From Mucilaginibacter hurinus (GTDB taxonomy: Bacteria > Bacteroidota > Bacteroidia > Sphingobacteriales > Sphingobacteriaceae): 64,000 nucleotides of DNA. The stretch spans positions 124,001-188,000 of the forward strand of contig NZ_QGDC01000005.1 of NCBI RefSeq assembly GCF_003324525.1, given 5' to 3'. How positions within the stretch are numbered: position 1 is the stretch's first letter; the number at the start of each line of letters is the position of its first letter. Both the position numbers and the translations under genes were made by a program. The notes under the pieces are model-generated. The model searched no databases and had not been told where the DNA came from. It saw only the letters and a program-made list of their open reading frames with translations. Of the stretch, positions 18,456-27,900 are shown in pieces.

Positions 18456-19355
18456 ATGAGAATTATATATCTTGCCATTATAGTGTTCACTGCCTTGAGC
18501 ACTTATGCACAGCAAAAACCCGTTGCCCTATATCCTAACGGCGTACCCAATTCAAAACCTGCTCCGGCTGATTATGCCGAGATTACCGATAAGGGCTGGA
18601 TAGGCAAGGTTACGGTACCAACCATAATACCTTATCTACCAGAAAAATCAAAGGCCAACGGCGCGGCTGTAATTATTTGCCCCGGCGGCGCTTATGCCGG
18701 TTTAGCCGCAGATCACGAAGGTAAAGCAGTTGCCGAAGCATTTACTAAGATTGGCGTCACCGCTTTCGTGCTAAAATATCGCCTGCCTAATGATGCCATT
18801 ATGGTTAATAAATCCATTGGACCTTTGCAGGATGCCCAGCGAGCCCTGCAACTGGTCCGTGAACATGCAAATGAATGGGGCATTAATCCTGCTAAAGTAG
18901 GTATCATCGGTTTTTCTGCAGGCGGGCATTTAGCCTCCACAGCGGCCACTCACTTTAATAACGCGGTTATTGATAATCCGGGCAGTACAAGCCTCAGGCC
19001 GGATTTTGCTATACTCGTTTACCCGGTAATAAGTATGAGCCCGATAGGGCATCAATACTCCAAAGAAATGCTATTGGGCAAAAACCCTTCGCAGCAAATG
19101 ATCGATTTTTACAGCAACGAAAAACAGGTAACGGCTAACACGCCGCCAACGTTTTTAACCCATGCCACCGACGACAACGGAGTGCCGGTACAAAACAGCG
19201 TGATGTTTTATGATGCACTTGTAAAGCACAAGGTTAAAGCTGAGATGCACCTGTACCAGGAAGGCGGGCATGGCTACGGCCTTAATAATCCAAAATCCAG
19301 GGATCCCTGGTTTGAAAGATTAAAACATTGGATGGACGCTAACGGATGGTTGTAA
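18456..19355 (+). CDS. Secreted alpha/beta-hydrolase (esterase-like)
   Basis: A 299-aa exported hydrolase with a Sec signal peptide (MRIIYLAIIVFTALSTYA, then QQ). The oxyanion region is CPGGAYAGLAADHEG, the nucleophile elbow is GFSAGGH with Ser154, the acid is in the HATDDNGVPVQ segment and the His is in EGGHGYGL. This is the layout of the BD-FAE / acetyl-xylan-esterase-like group of serine esterases that deacetylate polysaccharides or act on small esters. The exact substrate is not visible, and no carbohydrate-utilisation genes are next to it. It starts 58 bases after prfB without an evident promoter of its own. Confidence 0.85.
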   Translation: MRIIYLAIIVFTALSTYAQQKPVALYPNGVPNSKPAPADYAEITDKGWIGKVTVPTIIPYLPEKSKANGAAVIICPGGAYAGLAADHEGKAVAEAFTKIGVTAFVLKYRLPNDAIMVNKSIGPLQDAQRALQLVREHANEWGINPAKVGIIGFSAGGHLASTAATHFNNAVIDNPGSTSLRPDFAILVYPVISMSPIGHQYSKEMLLGKNPSQQMIDFYSNEKQVTANTPPTFLTHATDDNGVPVQNSVMFYDALVKHKVKAEMHLYQEGGHGYGLNNPKSRDPWFERLKHWMDANGWL

Positions 19356-19375
19356 TTTGCTGAGCTTTTTAGTAA

Positions 19376-20239
19376 TTACGGCTGCTCCACTATTGCCAGC
19401 AGTTCATTTAACTCGGCAACCTTTTCCGCTGATCCCAGGTTTTCGTAAGCACTGATCAGATTTCGCAATACACGTTTTATGATATCTGTATTGGTACAAG
19501 GCTCGTAAAACTGTTTATCAGGGTTAAGTTTTAGTTGTTTTAAAAACATGTCTACATCCCTGCGGCCAAATACAAAGCCTTTATTGAATGCGTTAATGTA
19601 AAAAAGTATACCGCTTTCAAACTCGCTTTGCATGCTTTCATCAAGGTAGGCCAGTATAAAATGTTGCGGCAGGTTTACGCCGTATACCGGTATATCCAGC
19701 TTTTGAGCAATAATAGAGTAAATAATAGCCAGCGAAATCTGGTTACCCTTCCTGGTTTCCAATACCTGGCTAATGTAGCTGTTCTGCGGGTCCTGGTGGT
19801 TGGTGGTATTGCCGCTAAAGCCATATATATTATACAATACATGATTTATCAGTTTTACCTGCTCAACCGGGCTGCCCTCATTCATCATCTGCAGCCACAC
19901 ATCGCGTTTTATTGCCTCTATCTGGTTAATTACTTTTTGTTCGTCAAGGTCGGGGTATTGGTAGCGGTTAATTATTAATATGCCTTGCAGCATATCAAAG
20001 GTGCCGCCCTGGAACCATAATTTTAAATCATTCTTTAGCAGGCTAAATTGTATCTCGTGCACAAGGTTGGCAATACGTTCCTGCAGCAAGGGGTCAAACG
20101 CCTGTTCCCAGGCGGCCTCCAGGTATTCAACCACCTCACCACCGTACGATAAGAGTTTGCCGTGCACATGGTCAAATATTTCCTGGTCCGGGTCGTCCAG
20201 CAATTTTATGAGTGAATTTACTTCTGCTGTATTTATCAT
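19376..20239 (-). CDS. SirB1/transglutaminase-like protein
   Basis: A 287-aa cytoplasmic protein. Residues about 95-250 match the SirB1 family (Transglut_core2): it has the KGNQISLAIIYSIIAQKLDIPVYGVNLPQHFILAY core with the conserved PxHF and a following acidic segment. No clear catalytic Cys is seen at the transglutaminase position, so an enzymatic role is doubtful, as in much of this family. The C-terminal part contains a short TPR-like helical pair that ends in YENLGSAEKVAELNELLAIV. It is divergent from the O-methyltransferase gene and converges on the esterase gene. Confidence 0.8.
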   Translation of the reverse strand: MINTAEVNSLIKLLDDPDQEIFDHVHGKLLSYGGEVVEYLEAAWEQAFDPLLQERIANLVHEIQFSLLKNDLKLWFQGGTFDMLQGILIINRYQYPDLDEQKVINQIEAIKRDVWLQMMNEGSPVEQVKLINHVLYNIYGFSGNTTNHQDPQNSYISQVLETRKGNQISLAIIYSIIAQKLDIPVYGVNLPQHFILAYLDESMQSEFESGILFYINAFNKGFVFGRRDVDMFLKQLKLNPDKQFYEPCTNTDIIKRVLRNLISAYENLGSAEKVAELNELLAIVEQP

Positions 20240-20281
20240 GCGTATAAGCTAATATACCAGTATTTATATACTTTTACAACC

Positions 20282-21067
20282 ATGTTTAACGTAAGGTTTG
20301 TTATCGATTACCTGCTGCACAGGCTTAAAGCTAAAACCAGGCACGGCATACATTCGCCCTTTGTTTACAGGTTGGTTGATAAAGTTATATACGATTTTGA
20401 TGCCAAAAAAGTATACGGCGAAATAGAGGATAGGCGCAATGAGTTGCTGGCTGATAACCGGGTAATTACCGTTACTGATTTAGGTGCAGGTTCGCACCTG
20501 AATAACAACAAGCAAAAAAGGGTAAGCGCCATCGCGAAAAACGCTTTAAAGGCTCCTAAGCTTGCGCAGTTGTTAGCCAGGCTCGCCAGCGATGTGAAAC
20601 CCGATAGTATTATTGAGCTGGGCACCTGTTTAGGTATTACCAGTATATATTTGCAAAAGGCTGTACCTGCGGCTAAAGTTTATACCCTGGAAGGTTGTCC
20701 GCAAACTGCCGGTGTAGCTAAAGAACAGTTCACAAAGGAGGGTTTAAACGATATCAATCTTACTGTAGGTAATTTTGATGATACCCTGCATGGCATCATT
20801 GAGGGTTTACCCAAACTAGACTTTGTATTTGTTGACGGCAATCATCAGAAAGAAGCTACGCTTAAATACTTTGAATGGTGCCTGCCCAAGGTGCACGAAA
20901 ATACCCTGCTGATATTTGATGACATTTACTGGAGCCAGGGCATGAAAGAAGCGTGGGCACAGATAAAGGCACACCCGAAAGTAACCGTTACTGTAGACCT
21001 GTTTTGGATAGGACTGGTGTATTTTAAACCGGGTATGACAAAAGAAGATTTTTTAGTGAAGATTTAA
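20282..21067 (+). CDS. Class I SAM-dependent O-methyltransferase
   Basis: A Rossmann-fold methyltransferase of the caffeoyl-CoA / catechol O-methyltransferase-like group. Motif I is IIELGTCLGITSIYL near residue 115, motif II is KVYTLEGCPQTAGVA, and the acidic motif DFVFVDGNHQKEATL is followed by LLIFDDIYWSQGM, which holds the probable metal-binding Asp pair. It is 261 aa with an N-terminal extension (about 70 residues, KAKTRHGIHSPFVYRLVD) typical of the Bacteroidota form. The acceptor is unknown. A near-consensus TATACTTTTA box lies just upstream. Confidence 0.85.
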   Translation: MFNVRFVIDYLLHRLKAKTRHGIHSPFVYRLVDKVIYDFDAKKVYGEIEDRRNELLADNRVITVTDLGAGSHLNNNKQKRVSAIAKNALKAPKLAQLLARLASDVKPDSIIELGTCLGITSIYLQKAVPAAKVYTLEGCPQTAGVAKEQFTKEGLNDINLTVGNFDDTLHGIIEGLPKLDFVFVDGNHQKEATLKYFEWCLPKVHENTLLIFDDIYWSQGMKEAWAQIKAHPKVTVTVDLFWIGLVYFKPGMTKEDFLVKI

Positions 21068-21072
21068 GTTTA

Positions 21073-21096
21073 GTCCATGGTCGATAGACCATAGAT
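21073..21096. repeat. Short palindrome between convergent genes
   Basis: ATGGTC-GATA-GACCAT forms a perfect 6-bp stem with a four-base loop in the 55-bp gap between the O-methyltransferase and the outer-membrane protein genes. There is no T tract, so it may be a weak bidirectional terminator or an unrelated palindrome. Confidence 0.35.
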
Positions 21097-21122
21097 GCGC
21101 TGCTTTTACTGTGATCTGCTGC

Positions 21123-22259
21123 CTAAAACGCCTCCGCTAAACTCAAATACAAGCCGCTCTGCCTGGCTTCACCGGGGCGCTGTTCACCATAGGCATAGTC
21201 AACACGCATGCTAAGTCCCTTTTCAACGTCAAAGAAATAGCGGCCACCGCCACCAATAGTAGGTTTCAGTTTAGCAAAGCTGAAAGATTTATCGAATACC
21301 TCGCCCCAGCCTAAAAAGCCAACTATTCCAAAACGGTTGCTTATGCGGTAGCGTAGTTCGCCCTGCCCTGCTACCAGGTTACGGTCGCGGAAACGGCCAT
21401 TATAATAGCCCCGCATAATCTCGTCATTACCCAGTGATGGGAGCAGGAAAAAAGGTTCCTTACTACCAACCAGGCTTTGCGCCTGAGCGTTAAAGCCCAG
21501 CACAAGCTTTTTTGTAAGTGAAAAAAACTGCGATGCCTCAATATTGAATAGCCCGCCCCGATAACCATTAATACCATACAGTCCCTTCATGAGCTGGAAG
21601 TATGACGTAACAAGCGTACCTTTTGTAGTATAGGTATTATTATTCCGGTTATCAAATACAAAGCTTGGGCCCGCAAATAACACAGAGCCACCAGCTGGCC
21701 TGCTATTTGCAGGCAACTGTCCGTAGATGCCTCCCGGAGCTTTATCATTAAATTTATAATCAAGCCCGCCCGCTACTACACCTAAATAAATGTTTTTGCC
21801 AAAGCGCTTTTCGGCTGTAAGGTTAATACGGGTTCGCTTGTGGCCTAATGGGTCCTTGTCGCTGCTATTGGTTTCGTTACCTATGCCGTAAAAATTAAAC
21901 GGAAAATTAATGTAGCTCACCAATGCGGTATAATGATATTTGTTTTGAGAGGTCCAGTAATTGGTACTTAAACTTAGCCTGCTTTGGCCTTTTGTGGTTA
22001 AAGTAGCATAACCAAATATATTGGATACCCGCTGGCCGGGTGCAACAGTATCTGTATAAAAGGAATATAGCGCCGAGCCGCCGCCTTCAAAACCTGTTTC
22101 GGGCGCGGAGGCTACCACCGGCAAAATAAAGAAACTGCTGCCTTTGCTGGTATCCTGCTCAAATAACATTTTACGCACAAATTTAGGCAACAGGTGTTTT
22201 TGAGCATATGAAGGCTTAAAACAACAAAGAACAACAATAAGAAGGAGTAATTTTTTCAT
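21123..22259 (-). CDS. BamA/TamA-superfamily outer-membrane barrel
   Basis: A 378-aa outer-membrane protein with a Sec signal peptide (MKKLLLLIVVLCCFKPSYA) followed directly by beta-barrel sequence of the Omp85/surface-antigen type, without visible POTRA domains. Barrel features are alternating strands, the FVFDNRNNNTYTTKGTLVTS motif, the RGYYNGRFRDRNLVAGQGELRYRI segment (the Omp85 RGF-like loop) and a final strand ending in YLSLAEAF with terminal Phe. Short single-barrel Omp85 relatives are frequent in Bacteroidota, and their cargo is unknown. It is not near other assembly genes. Frame and composition look normal. Confidence 0.85.
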   Translation of the reverse strand: MKKLLLLIVVLCCFKPSYAQKHLLPKFVRKMLFEQDTSKGSSFFILPVVASAPETGFEGGGSALYSFYTDTVAPGQRVSNIFGYATLTTKGQSRLSLSTNYWTSQNKYHYTALVSYINFPFNFYGIGNETNSSDKDPLGHKRTRINLTAEKRFGKNIYLGVVAGGLDYKFNDKAPGGIYGQLPANSRPAGGSVLFAGPSFVFDNRNNNTYTTKGTLVTSYFQLMKGLYGINGYRGGLFNIEASQFFSLTKKLVLGFNAQAQSLVGSKEPFFLLPSLGNDEIMRGYYNGRFRDRNLVAGQGELRYRISNRFGIVGFLGWGEVFDKSFSFAKLKPTIGGGGRYFFDVEKGLSMRVDYAYGEQRPGEARQSGLYLSLAEAF

Positions 22260-22417
22260 CTGCGCAATAAAGCCGCTAAGATGCGAATTTTAATTTACTA
22301 GTATATGCGTGGTAACTTACACAGTGTTGCCGTAGCCTGGCAAAGCCATTAGTGTTGCCTTTAAATGGGTGCTGTGGCTTATTTGATAATTCAAAATATC
22401 TATATCATCAAAATGCC

Positions 22418-22425
22418 TATTTTTG
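22418..22425 (+). promoter_or_regulatory. -7 box upstream of the DHS-like gene
   Basis: TATTTTTG fits TAnnTTTG and lies 23 bases before the ATG at 22449. It falls inside the longer possible reading frame that opens at 22365, which supports the shorter start. No well-placed -33 box was found. Confidence 0.35.
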
Positions 22426-22448
22426 GCAATTATTTTAATTATACCATC

Positions 22449-23432
22449 ATGAGTAATACAGCAAGAGGCCCGATATCAAACTTTATTGAAAAAAATTATC
22501 TGCATTTTAATGCCGCAGCATTAATGGATGCGGCAAAAGGCTACGAAACGCATTTGTTGGAAGGTGGTAAAATGATGGTAACCCTTGCTGGTGCCATGAG
22601 TACGGCTGAATTGGGAATATCCCTTGCAGAAATGATACGCCAGGATAAAATAGATATTATATCATGTACCGGGGCTAACCTGGAAGAGGATATAATGAAC
22701 CTGGTGGCACATTCACATTACAAACGCGTTCCAAATTACCGCGACTTAAGTCCGCAGGATGAGTGGGATCTTTTAGAAAATCATTATAACCGTGTTACTG
22801 ATACATGTATACCCGAAGAGGAGGCTTTTCGTCGTTTACAAAAACACATCCATAAAATATGGAAAGATGCAGATGATAACGGCGAGCGTTATTTTCCGCA
22901 CGAATTTATGTATAAGATATTATTAAGTGGCGAGTTGGAACAGTATTACGAAATTGATCCTAAAAATTCATGGATGCTGGCCGCCGCCGAGAAAAACCTG
23001 CCAATTGTGGTACCCGGCTGGGAAGATTCAACCATGGGTAACATCTTCGCATCGTATGTAATAAAAGGGCAGATCAACGCCACCACGATGAAAAGCGGTA
23101 TTGAATATATGGCCTGGTTAGCCGATTGGTACGTAAAAAACTCAGAAGGCAAAGGTATAGGCTTTTTCCAGATAGGCGGCGGCATAGCCGGCGACTTCCC
23201 GATATGCGTTGTGCCAATGTTGTACCAGGATATGGAAATGGAGAATATACCTTTCTGGAGCTATTTTTGTCAGATATCGGATTCAACAACCTCATACGGC
23301 TCCTACTCGGGGGCTGTGCCAAACGAAAAAATCACCTGGGGAAAACTTGATATTAATACACCGAAATTTATAGTAGAAAGCGATGCTACAATCGTCGCCC
23401 CACTAATATTTGCGTGGATATTAAAACAATAA
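22449..23432 (+). CDS. Deoxyhypusine-synthase-family protein
   Basis: A 327-aa NAD-dependent spermidine-type transferase of the DHS family. In eukaryotes and archaea DHS moves an aminobutyl group from spermidine to a lysine of eIF5A. The key elements are present: SCTGANLEEDIMNLVAHSHY, the GGGIAGDFPICVVP core, DSTTSYGSYSGAVP and the catalytic lysine motif TWGK (Lys299) followed by VESDATIVAPLIFAWIL. Bacteria have EF-P and no eIF5A, so the acceptor must differ. A polyamine-forming role, such as homospermidine, is an attractive guess because plant homospermidine synthase evolved from DHS. The ATG at 22449 matches the start of conserved sequence; the ATG at 22365 would add 28 unconserved residues. 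Confidence 0.88.
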   Translation: MSNTARGPISNFIEKNYLHFNAAALMDAAKGYETHLLEGGKMMVTLAGAMSTAELGISLAEMIRQDKIDIISCTGANLEEDIMNLVAHSHYKRVPNYRDLSPQDEWDLLENHYNRVTDTCIPEEEAFRRLQKHIHKIWKDADDNGERYFPHEFMYKILLSGELEQYYEIDPKNSWMLAAAEKNLPIVVPGWEDSTMGNIFASYVIKGQINATTMKSGIEYMAWLADWYVKNSEGKGIGFFQIGGGIAGDFPICVVPMLYQDMEMENIPFWSYFCQISDSTTSYGSYSGAVPNEKITWGKLDINTPKFIVESDATIVAPLIFAWILKQ

Positions 23433-23570
23433 CAAAAAAATCAAAAATTATTTTGTTAATAAAAACTGAGCTTGTCTATACAAGATAGCATAAAAGGCGT
23501 ATTAAAGTGGTTTTAAAAGCATTCTGACGCTTGTTTAGAACGATTATAAATTGTGGATAACTGTCATTTA

Positions 23571-23604
23571 TTTGTCAGCCATACTGTAATAAATTTTACT
23601 TTTG
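23571..23604 (+). promoter_or_regulatory. Promoter of the respiratory operon
   Basis: TTTG (23571-23574), a 22-base spacer and TACTTTTG (23597-23604) match the Bacteroidota consensus. A leader of roughly 75 bases precedes actA. The rest of the 255-bp gap is AT-rich, and I saw no clear operator. Confidence 0.6.
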
Positions 23605-23687
23605 TGGCTGGAAAAATTAGGACAAACCGCGAAATATCGGTCGGGTTTTAAAATTTTAATAAATATTATTCAGTATAAATACATTGT

Positions 23688-24944
23688 ATGAGAAATATCT
23701 CATTAATCTTTAAACAAATCACAAGGTCAGTTTTACTGGTTGCCGGTTTGGCTTTATTGGGTAGTTCAGCCAGTGCGCAGGATGATGCGGCCAAAGGCGA
23801 AACCATATTTAAGGCAAAGTGCTCGGCATGTCATAAAATAGACCAACGGTCTACAGGTCCGGCATTGGGTGAGCGAATGGCATCAGAAACTGATGATGCT
23901 TACCTTGTAAAATGGATTCAGAACAGCCAGGCTCTGGTAGCTGCGGGCGATAAAAGAGCTGTTGCTGTTTTTAAAGAGTTTAACGAGGTAATGATGCCTC
24001 CGTTTGCTGATTTGGCCGAGGCTGATATCAAAAATATCATATCATACGTACGGGCTGAAAAAGCGAAGGCGGCAGCTGCTCCGGCAGCAGGCGACGCGGC
24101 CGCACCAGCTGAAACAGGCCCCAGCGGATTGCTGATATGGGGCTTAATAGGCGTTATCGTGATTGCGTTTATCGTAATCATTGTACTTAACAAAGTAATC
24201 GTTACGCTGGAGCGTGTAGTTGTTAAAAACAAAGATCTGGTACTTGAAGAGGTAGAAGAGCAACCGGAAGTTGATAAACTGGCAGGCATTAAAAAGGCTT
24301 TAAAAAATAAAAAACTTGTATTTTTTATCGTATTGTGCGGCATTGTCGCTTTGGGCAGCTGGAGCTGGGTTACCATGTGGAATACCAATATGCACCAGGG
24401 ATATCAGCCTGTGCAGCCTATAAAATACTCGCATGAGTTGCATGCCGGCGCCATGAAAATTGATTGCCAGTACTGCCACACAGGTGCATACAAATCTAAA
24501 AATGCGTCAATACCGTCATTAAACGTGTGTATGAATTGCCACAAAGCCGTTAAAACGGAGTCTCCTGAAATACATAAGATATATGACGCTTTAGGTTACG
24601 ATCCGGAGACGGCTAAGTATGACGAATCAAAGGCTAAGCCTATTCAGTGGGTACGCGTACACAACCTGCCTGATTTTGCATATTTCAACCACTCACAACA
24701 CGTAGTGGTAGGCGGTATCAAATGTCAGCAGTGCCACGGCCCTATCCAAACCATGGAAGAAGTTTATCAATACTCGCCTTTAACCATGAAGTGGTGTATA
24801 CAGTGCCACAAACGTACCGAGGTGAATAGCAAGGGTAACGCCTATTATGATAAGGTACTTGCCACGCATGACCGTATTAAGAAAGGTGAGAAGCCAACGG
24901 CTGCAGCACTGGGTGGTTTGGATTGCGCCAAGTGCCACTATTAA
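23688..24944 (+). CDS. actA: Alternative complex III subunit ActA, six-heme form
   Basis: Multiheme cytochrome c subunit of alternative complex III, which oxidises quinol and passes electrons towards cytochrome c or the oxidase. It is a fusion. After a signal peptide (ends SASAQ) comes a monoheme cytochrome c domain (CSACH near residue 46), an Ala/Pro linker, a membrane helix (about 148-170), a charged loop, a second helix (about 206-225) and the classic pentaheme domain. The five motifs there are CQYCH, CMNCH, CQQCH, CIQCH and the C-terminal CAKCHY. Six CxxCH sites are thus present, against five in the Rhodothermus-type subunit. It is the first gene of a long operon with its own promoter; actB follows after 40 bases. 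Confidence 0.93.
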   Translation: MRNISLIFKQITRSVLLVAGLALLGSSASAQDDAAKGETIFKAKCSACHKIDQRSTGPALGERMASETDDAYLVKWIQNSQALVAAGDKRAVAVFKEFNEVMMPPFADLAEADIKNIISYVRAEKAKAAAAPAAGDAAAPAETGPSGLLIWGLIGVIVIAFIVIIVLNKVIVTLERVVVKNKDLVLEEVEEQPEVDKLAGIKKALKNKKLVFFIVLCGIVALGSWSWVTMWNTNMHQGYQPVQPIKYSHELHAGAMKIDCQYCHTGAYKSKNASIPSLNVCMNCHKAVKTESPEIHKIYDALGYDPETAKYDESKAKPIQWVRVHNLPDFAYFNHSQHVVVGGIKCQQCHGPIQTMEEVYQYSPLTMKWCIQCHKRTEVNSKGNAYYDKVLATHDRIKKGEKPTAAALGGLDCAKCHY

Positions 24945-24984
24945 TAAAATTAAAAAGTTAGCAATTACAGTTTATATAGCTTAA

Positions 24985-27900
24985 ATGGATAGCAATAAAA
25001 AATACTGGAAAGGTTTAGAAGAGCTAAACAAAACGCCGGAATTTGTTGAAAAAAACAAACACGAATTTGCTGAGCCGCTACCTATTGAAGAAGTATTGAG
25101 CGGCGCAGGCCTGGCTTCAAAAACACCTCGCCGTGATTTCCTGAAGGCGCTGGGTTTTGGTGTAGGCGCGGTAACGCTGGCGGCTTGCCAGAAAGTGCCT
25201 GTGCATAAATCAATACCATACCTTATTAAACCTGAAGAGGTTACCCCAGGTGTAGCCAACTATTATACTTCAACGTACAACGGTCATGCCATATTGGTAA
25301 AAACCCGTGAAGGCCGTCCTATAAAAATTGAAGGTAATCCTAATGACCTGCTTGCAGGCGGTGGCTTAAGTGCACAGGGGCAGGCATCGGTTTTGGATTT
25401 ATATAACAGCAACCGTGTAAAAGATCCGAAAATTAATGGCGGCGATGCCGGTTGGGAGCAACTTGACGATTTTGTTATTGCACAGCTTACGGCTATCCAA
25501 GCTGCTGGCAAAGGTATACGTGTTATTACTTCAACAGTACATAGCCCGTCAACCCAGGCGGTTATTGCTGATTTCATAGCTAAATATCCTGCTACAAAAC
25601 ATATCAATTACGACGCGTACTCATACAGTGGTATTATACGTGCTAACCAGCAGAGTTTTGGGAAGGCGGTAATACCGCATTACAATTTTGATAAAGCTGA
25701 TGTTATCGTAAGTTTTGCGGCTGACTTCCTTGGTTCATGGATATCTGGCGAAGAGTTTACACGCCAGTATGTATCAAACCGGGGCAGCAAATCGCTGGAA
25801 GAGAAAAAGATGTCTCGCCATATCCAGTTCGAAAGCGGCATGAGTGTTACAGGCACCAATGCTGATAATCGTTTCCCTATCAAACTTTCAGAAGAAGGAC
25901 TGGCTCTTGTTGCTTTATATAATGCAATATCAGGCACTACGCTTCCGGGTACTAAAAAGTTAACCAGTGCTAATGCCGATACGGCCATTGTACTGGCGGC
26001 TAAAGAACTGCTTGCTGCAAAAGGCAAGGCTCTTGTAGTTTGTGGCTCAAACAGCGTATCAAAACAAGTACTTGTAAATGCCATCAACTCATTGCTTGGC
26101 AGCTACGGCACAACTATTGATTTGGATAACCCATCAAACCAGTATAAAGGTAACGATGCTGAATTTGTAGCATTTATTGAAGAAGCTAAACGCGGCGAAA
26201 TTGGGGCGGCTTTGTTTTTAGACGCAAACCCGGCTTACGACTATTTTAACCGCAAGGATTTGAAAGATGCTTTAGCTAAAATCAAATTAAAAGTTTCTTT
26301 TTCAGACCAAAGCGACGAAACAGCCTCGCTTTGTAATGTGATTGCGCCCAACCACCATTATCTTGAATCATGGGGCGACGACAATTCAATAGCGGGTTAT
26401 TACACCGTTGTACAGCCAACTATAAACCCGGTTTACAATACACGCCAAGCTGAGCAAAGCTTACTTATTTGGAGTGGCAGCACGGTACAGGATTACTATA
26501 CTTACGTACGAAACAACTGGACCACAAACCTGCTTGCTTTAGGTGGCCTGTCGGGCGAGGCCGGTTGGGAGAGTCTGTTACAAACCGGTTTTATAAAAAC
26601 TACTCCTGCAACGGCATCGGCTTACGCATTTGCCGGTGACATTAATACCGCGGCACAAAATGTGATTACTAACAGTGCTGCGCTTGCGGCGCCAGAAGAT
26701 AAGGTAGAAGTACAACTTTATCAAAGTACAGGTGTTGGCGATGGCCGTTACGCTAATAACCCATGGCTGCAGGAACTGCCCGATGCGGTTTCAAAAGTAA
26801 CCTGGGACAACTATGCAGCAATAGCGCCTAAATATGCCGAGAAGCTTGGTTTAGAAGAAGGTGATGTTGTTAAAATTGAGGCTAACGGTTATGCAGTTGA
26901 AGTACCGGTATTGTTCCAGCCGGGGCAGGCACAAGGTACTGTTTCAATTGCAGTTGGTTATGGCCGCACACATGCCGGCATGGTTGGCAATGGCGTAGGC
27001 GCTAACGTTTATCCGTTTTCAAGTTTCAGAGGCGGAACTATTCATAAAGCGTTGGTTGCTTCATTATCTAAAACGGGGGATGTATCGCCTTTAGCACAAA
27101 CACAAACACACCACTCTTTTGAAGGCCGCGATGTAATCCGCGAAACTACTTTCAAAGATTATGTAAAAGATCCGGCTTCGGGCAGCGGTCACGGTCAGCA
27201 TCACAAAATGTACGACCTGTGGGAGAACTCGAAATTTGAAAAGCCAATACACCATTGGGGTATGGCCATTGATTTGAATGCGTGTACCGGTTGCGGTGCC
27301 TGTATTGTGGCCTGTAACGTTGAAAATAATATCCCGGTAGTGGGCAAGGACGAGGTGCGCCGCCGCCGCGAAATGCACTGGATACGTATTGACCGTTATT
27401 ATAGCTACGCTAACGCTGGTAAAAAAGCCGAAGAAGTTGAAGAAAACGGCACCGTTACCAGGGAAAAGGAAATAGAAAAGCTGGACGACCTTGATAATGT
27501 TACTGTAGTACACCAGCCAATGCTTTGTCAGCATTGCGACCACGCACCTTGCGAAACAGTTTGCCCGGTACTGGCTACAGTTCACTCGTCAGAAGGTTTG
27601 AACCAAATGGCTTACAACCGCTGCGTAGGTACCCGTTATTGTGCAAATAACTGCCCATATAAAGTGCGTCGTTTCAACTGGTTTAATTACTGGAATGATT
27701 CGCGTTTTGATAATTACCTGCAGAACGAGCATACACAGTTGGTACTTAACCCAGATGTTACTACGCGTTTCCGTGGTGTTATGGAAAAATGCTCTTTCTG
27801 TGTACAACGTATACAGGCAGGTAAGCTGAAAGCCAAAATAGAAAAACGCCCGCTTAAAGATGGTGATGTTAAAGTTGCCTGTGCGCAAACCTGCTCGGCA

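Noticed and set aside
22365..22448. Longer N-terminus for the DHS-like protein
   Set aside because: The extra 28 residues are unlike the family and contain a candidate -7 box; conserved sequence begins at 22449.
23918..24388. A 156-codon minus-strand frame across the ActA membrane region
   Set aside because: It is Ser/Thr/Ala low-complexity sequence opposite the ActA linker and helices, with no domain.
27091..27585. A 164-codon minus-strand frame within actB
   Set aside because: It is antisense to the conserved ferredoxin region and is Phe/Tyr/His-rich, as shadows of Cys/Lys-rich sequence tend to be.
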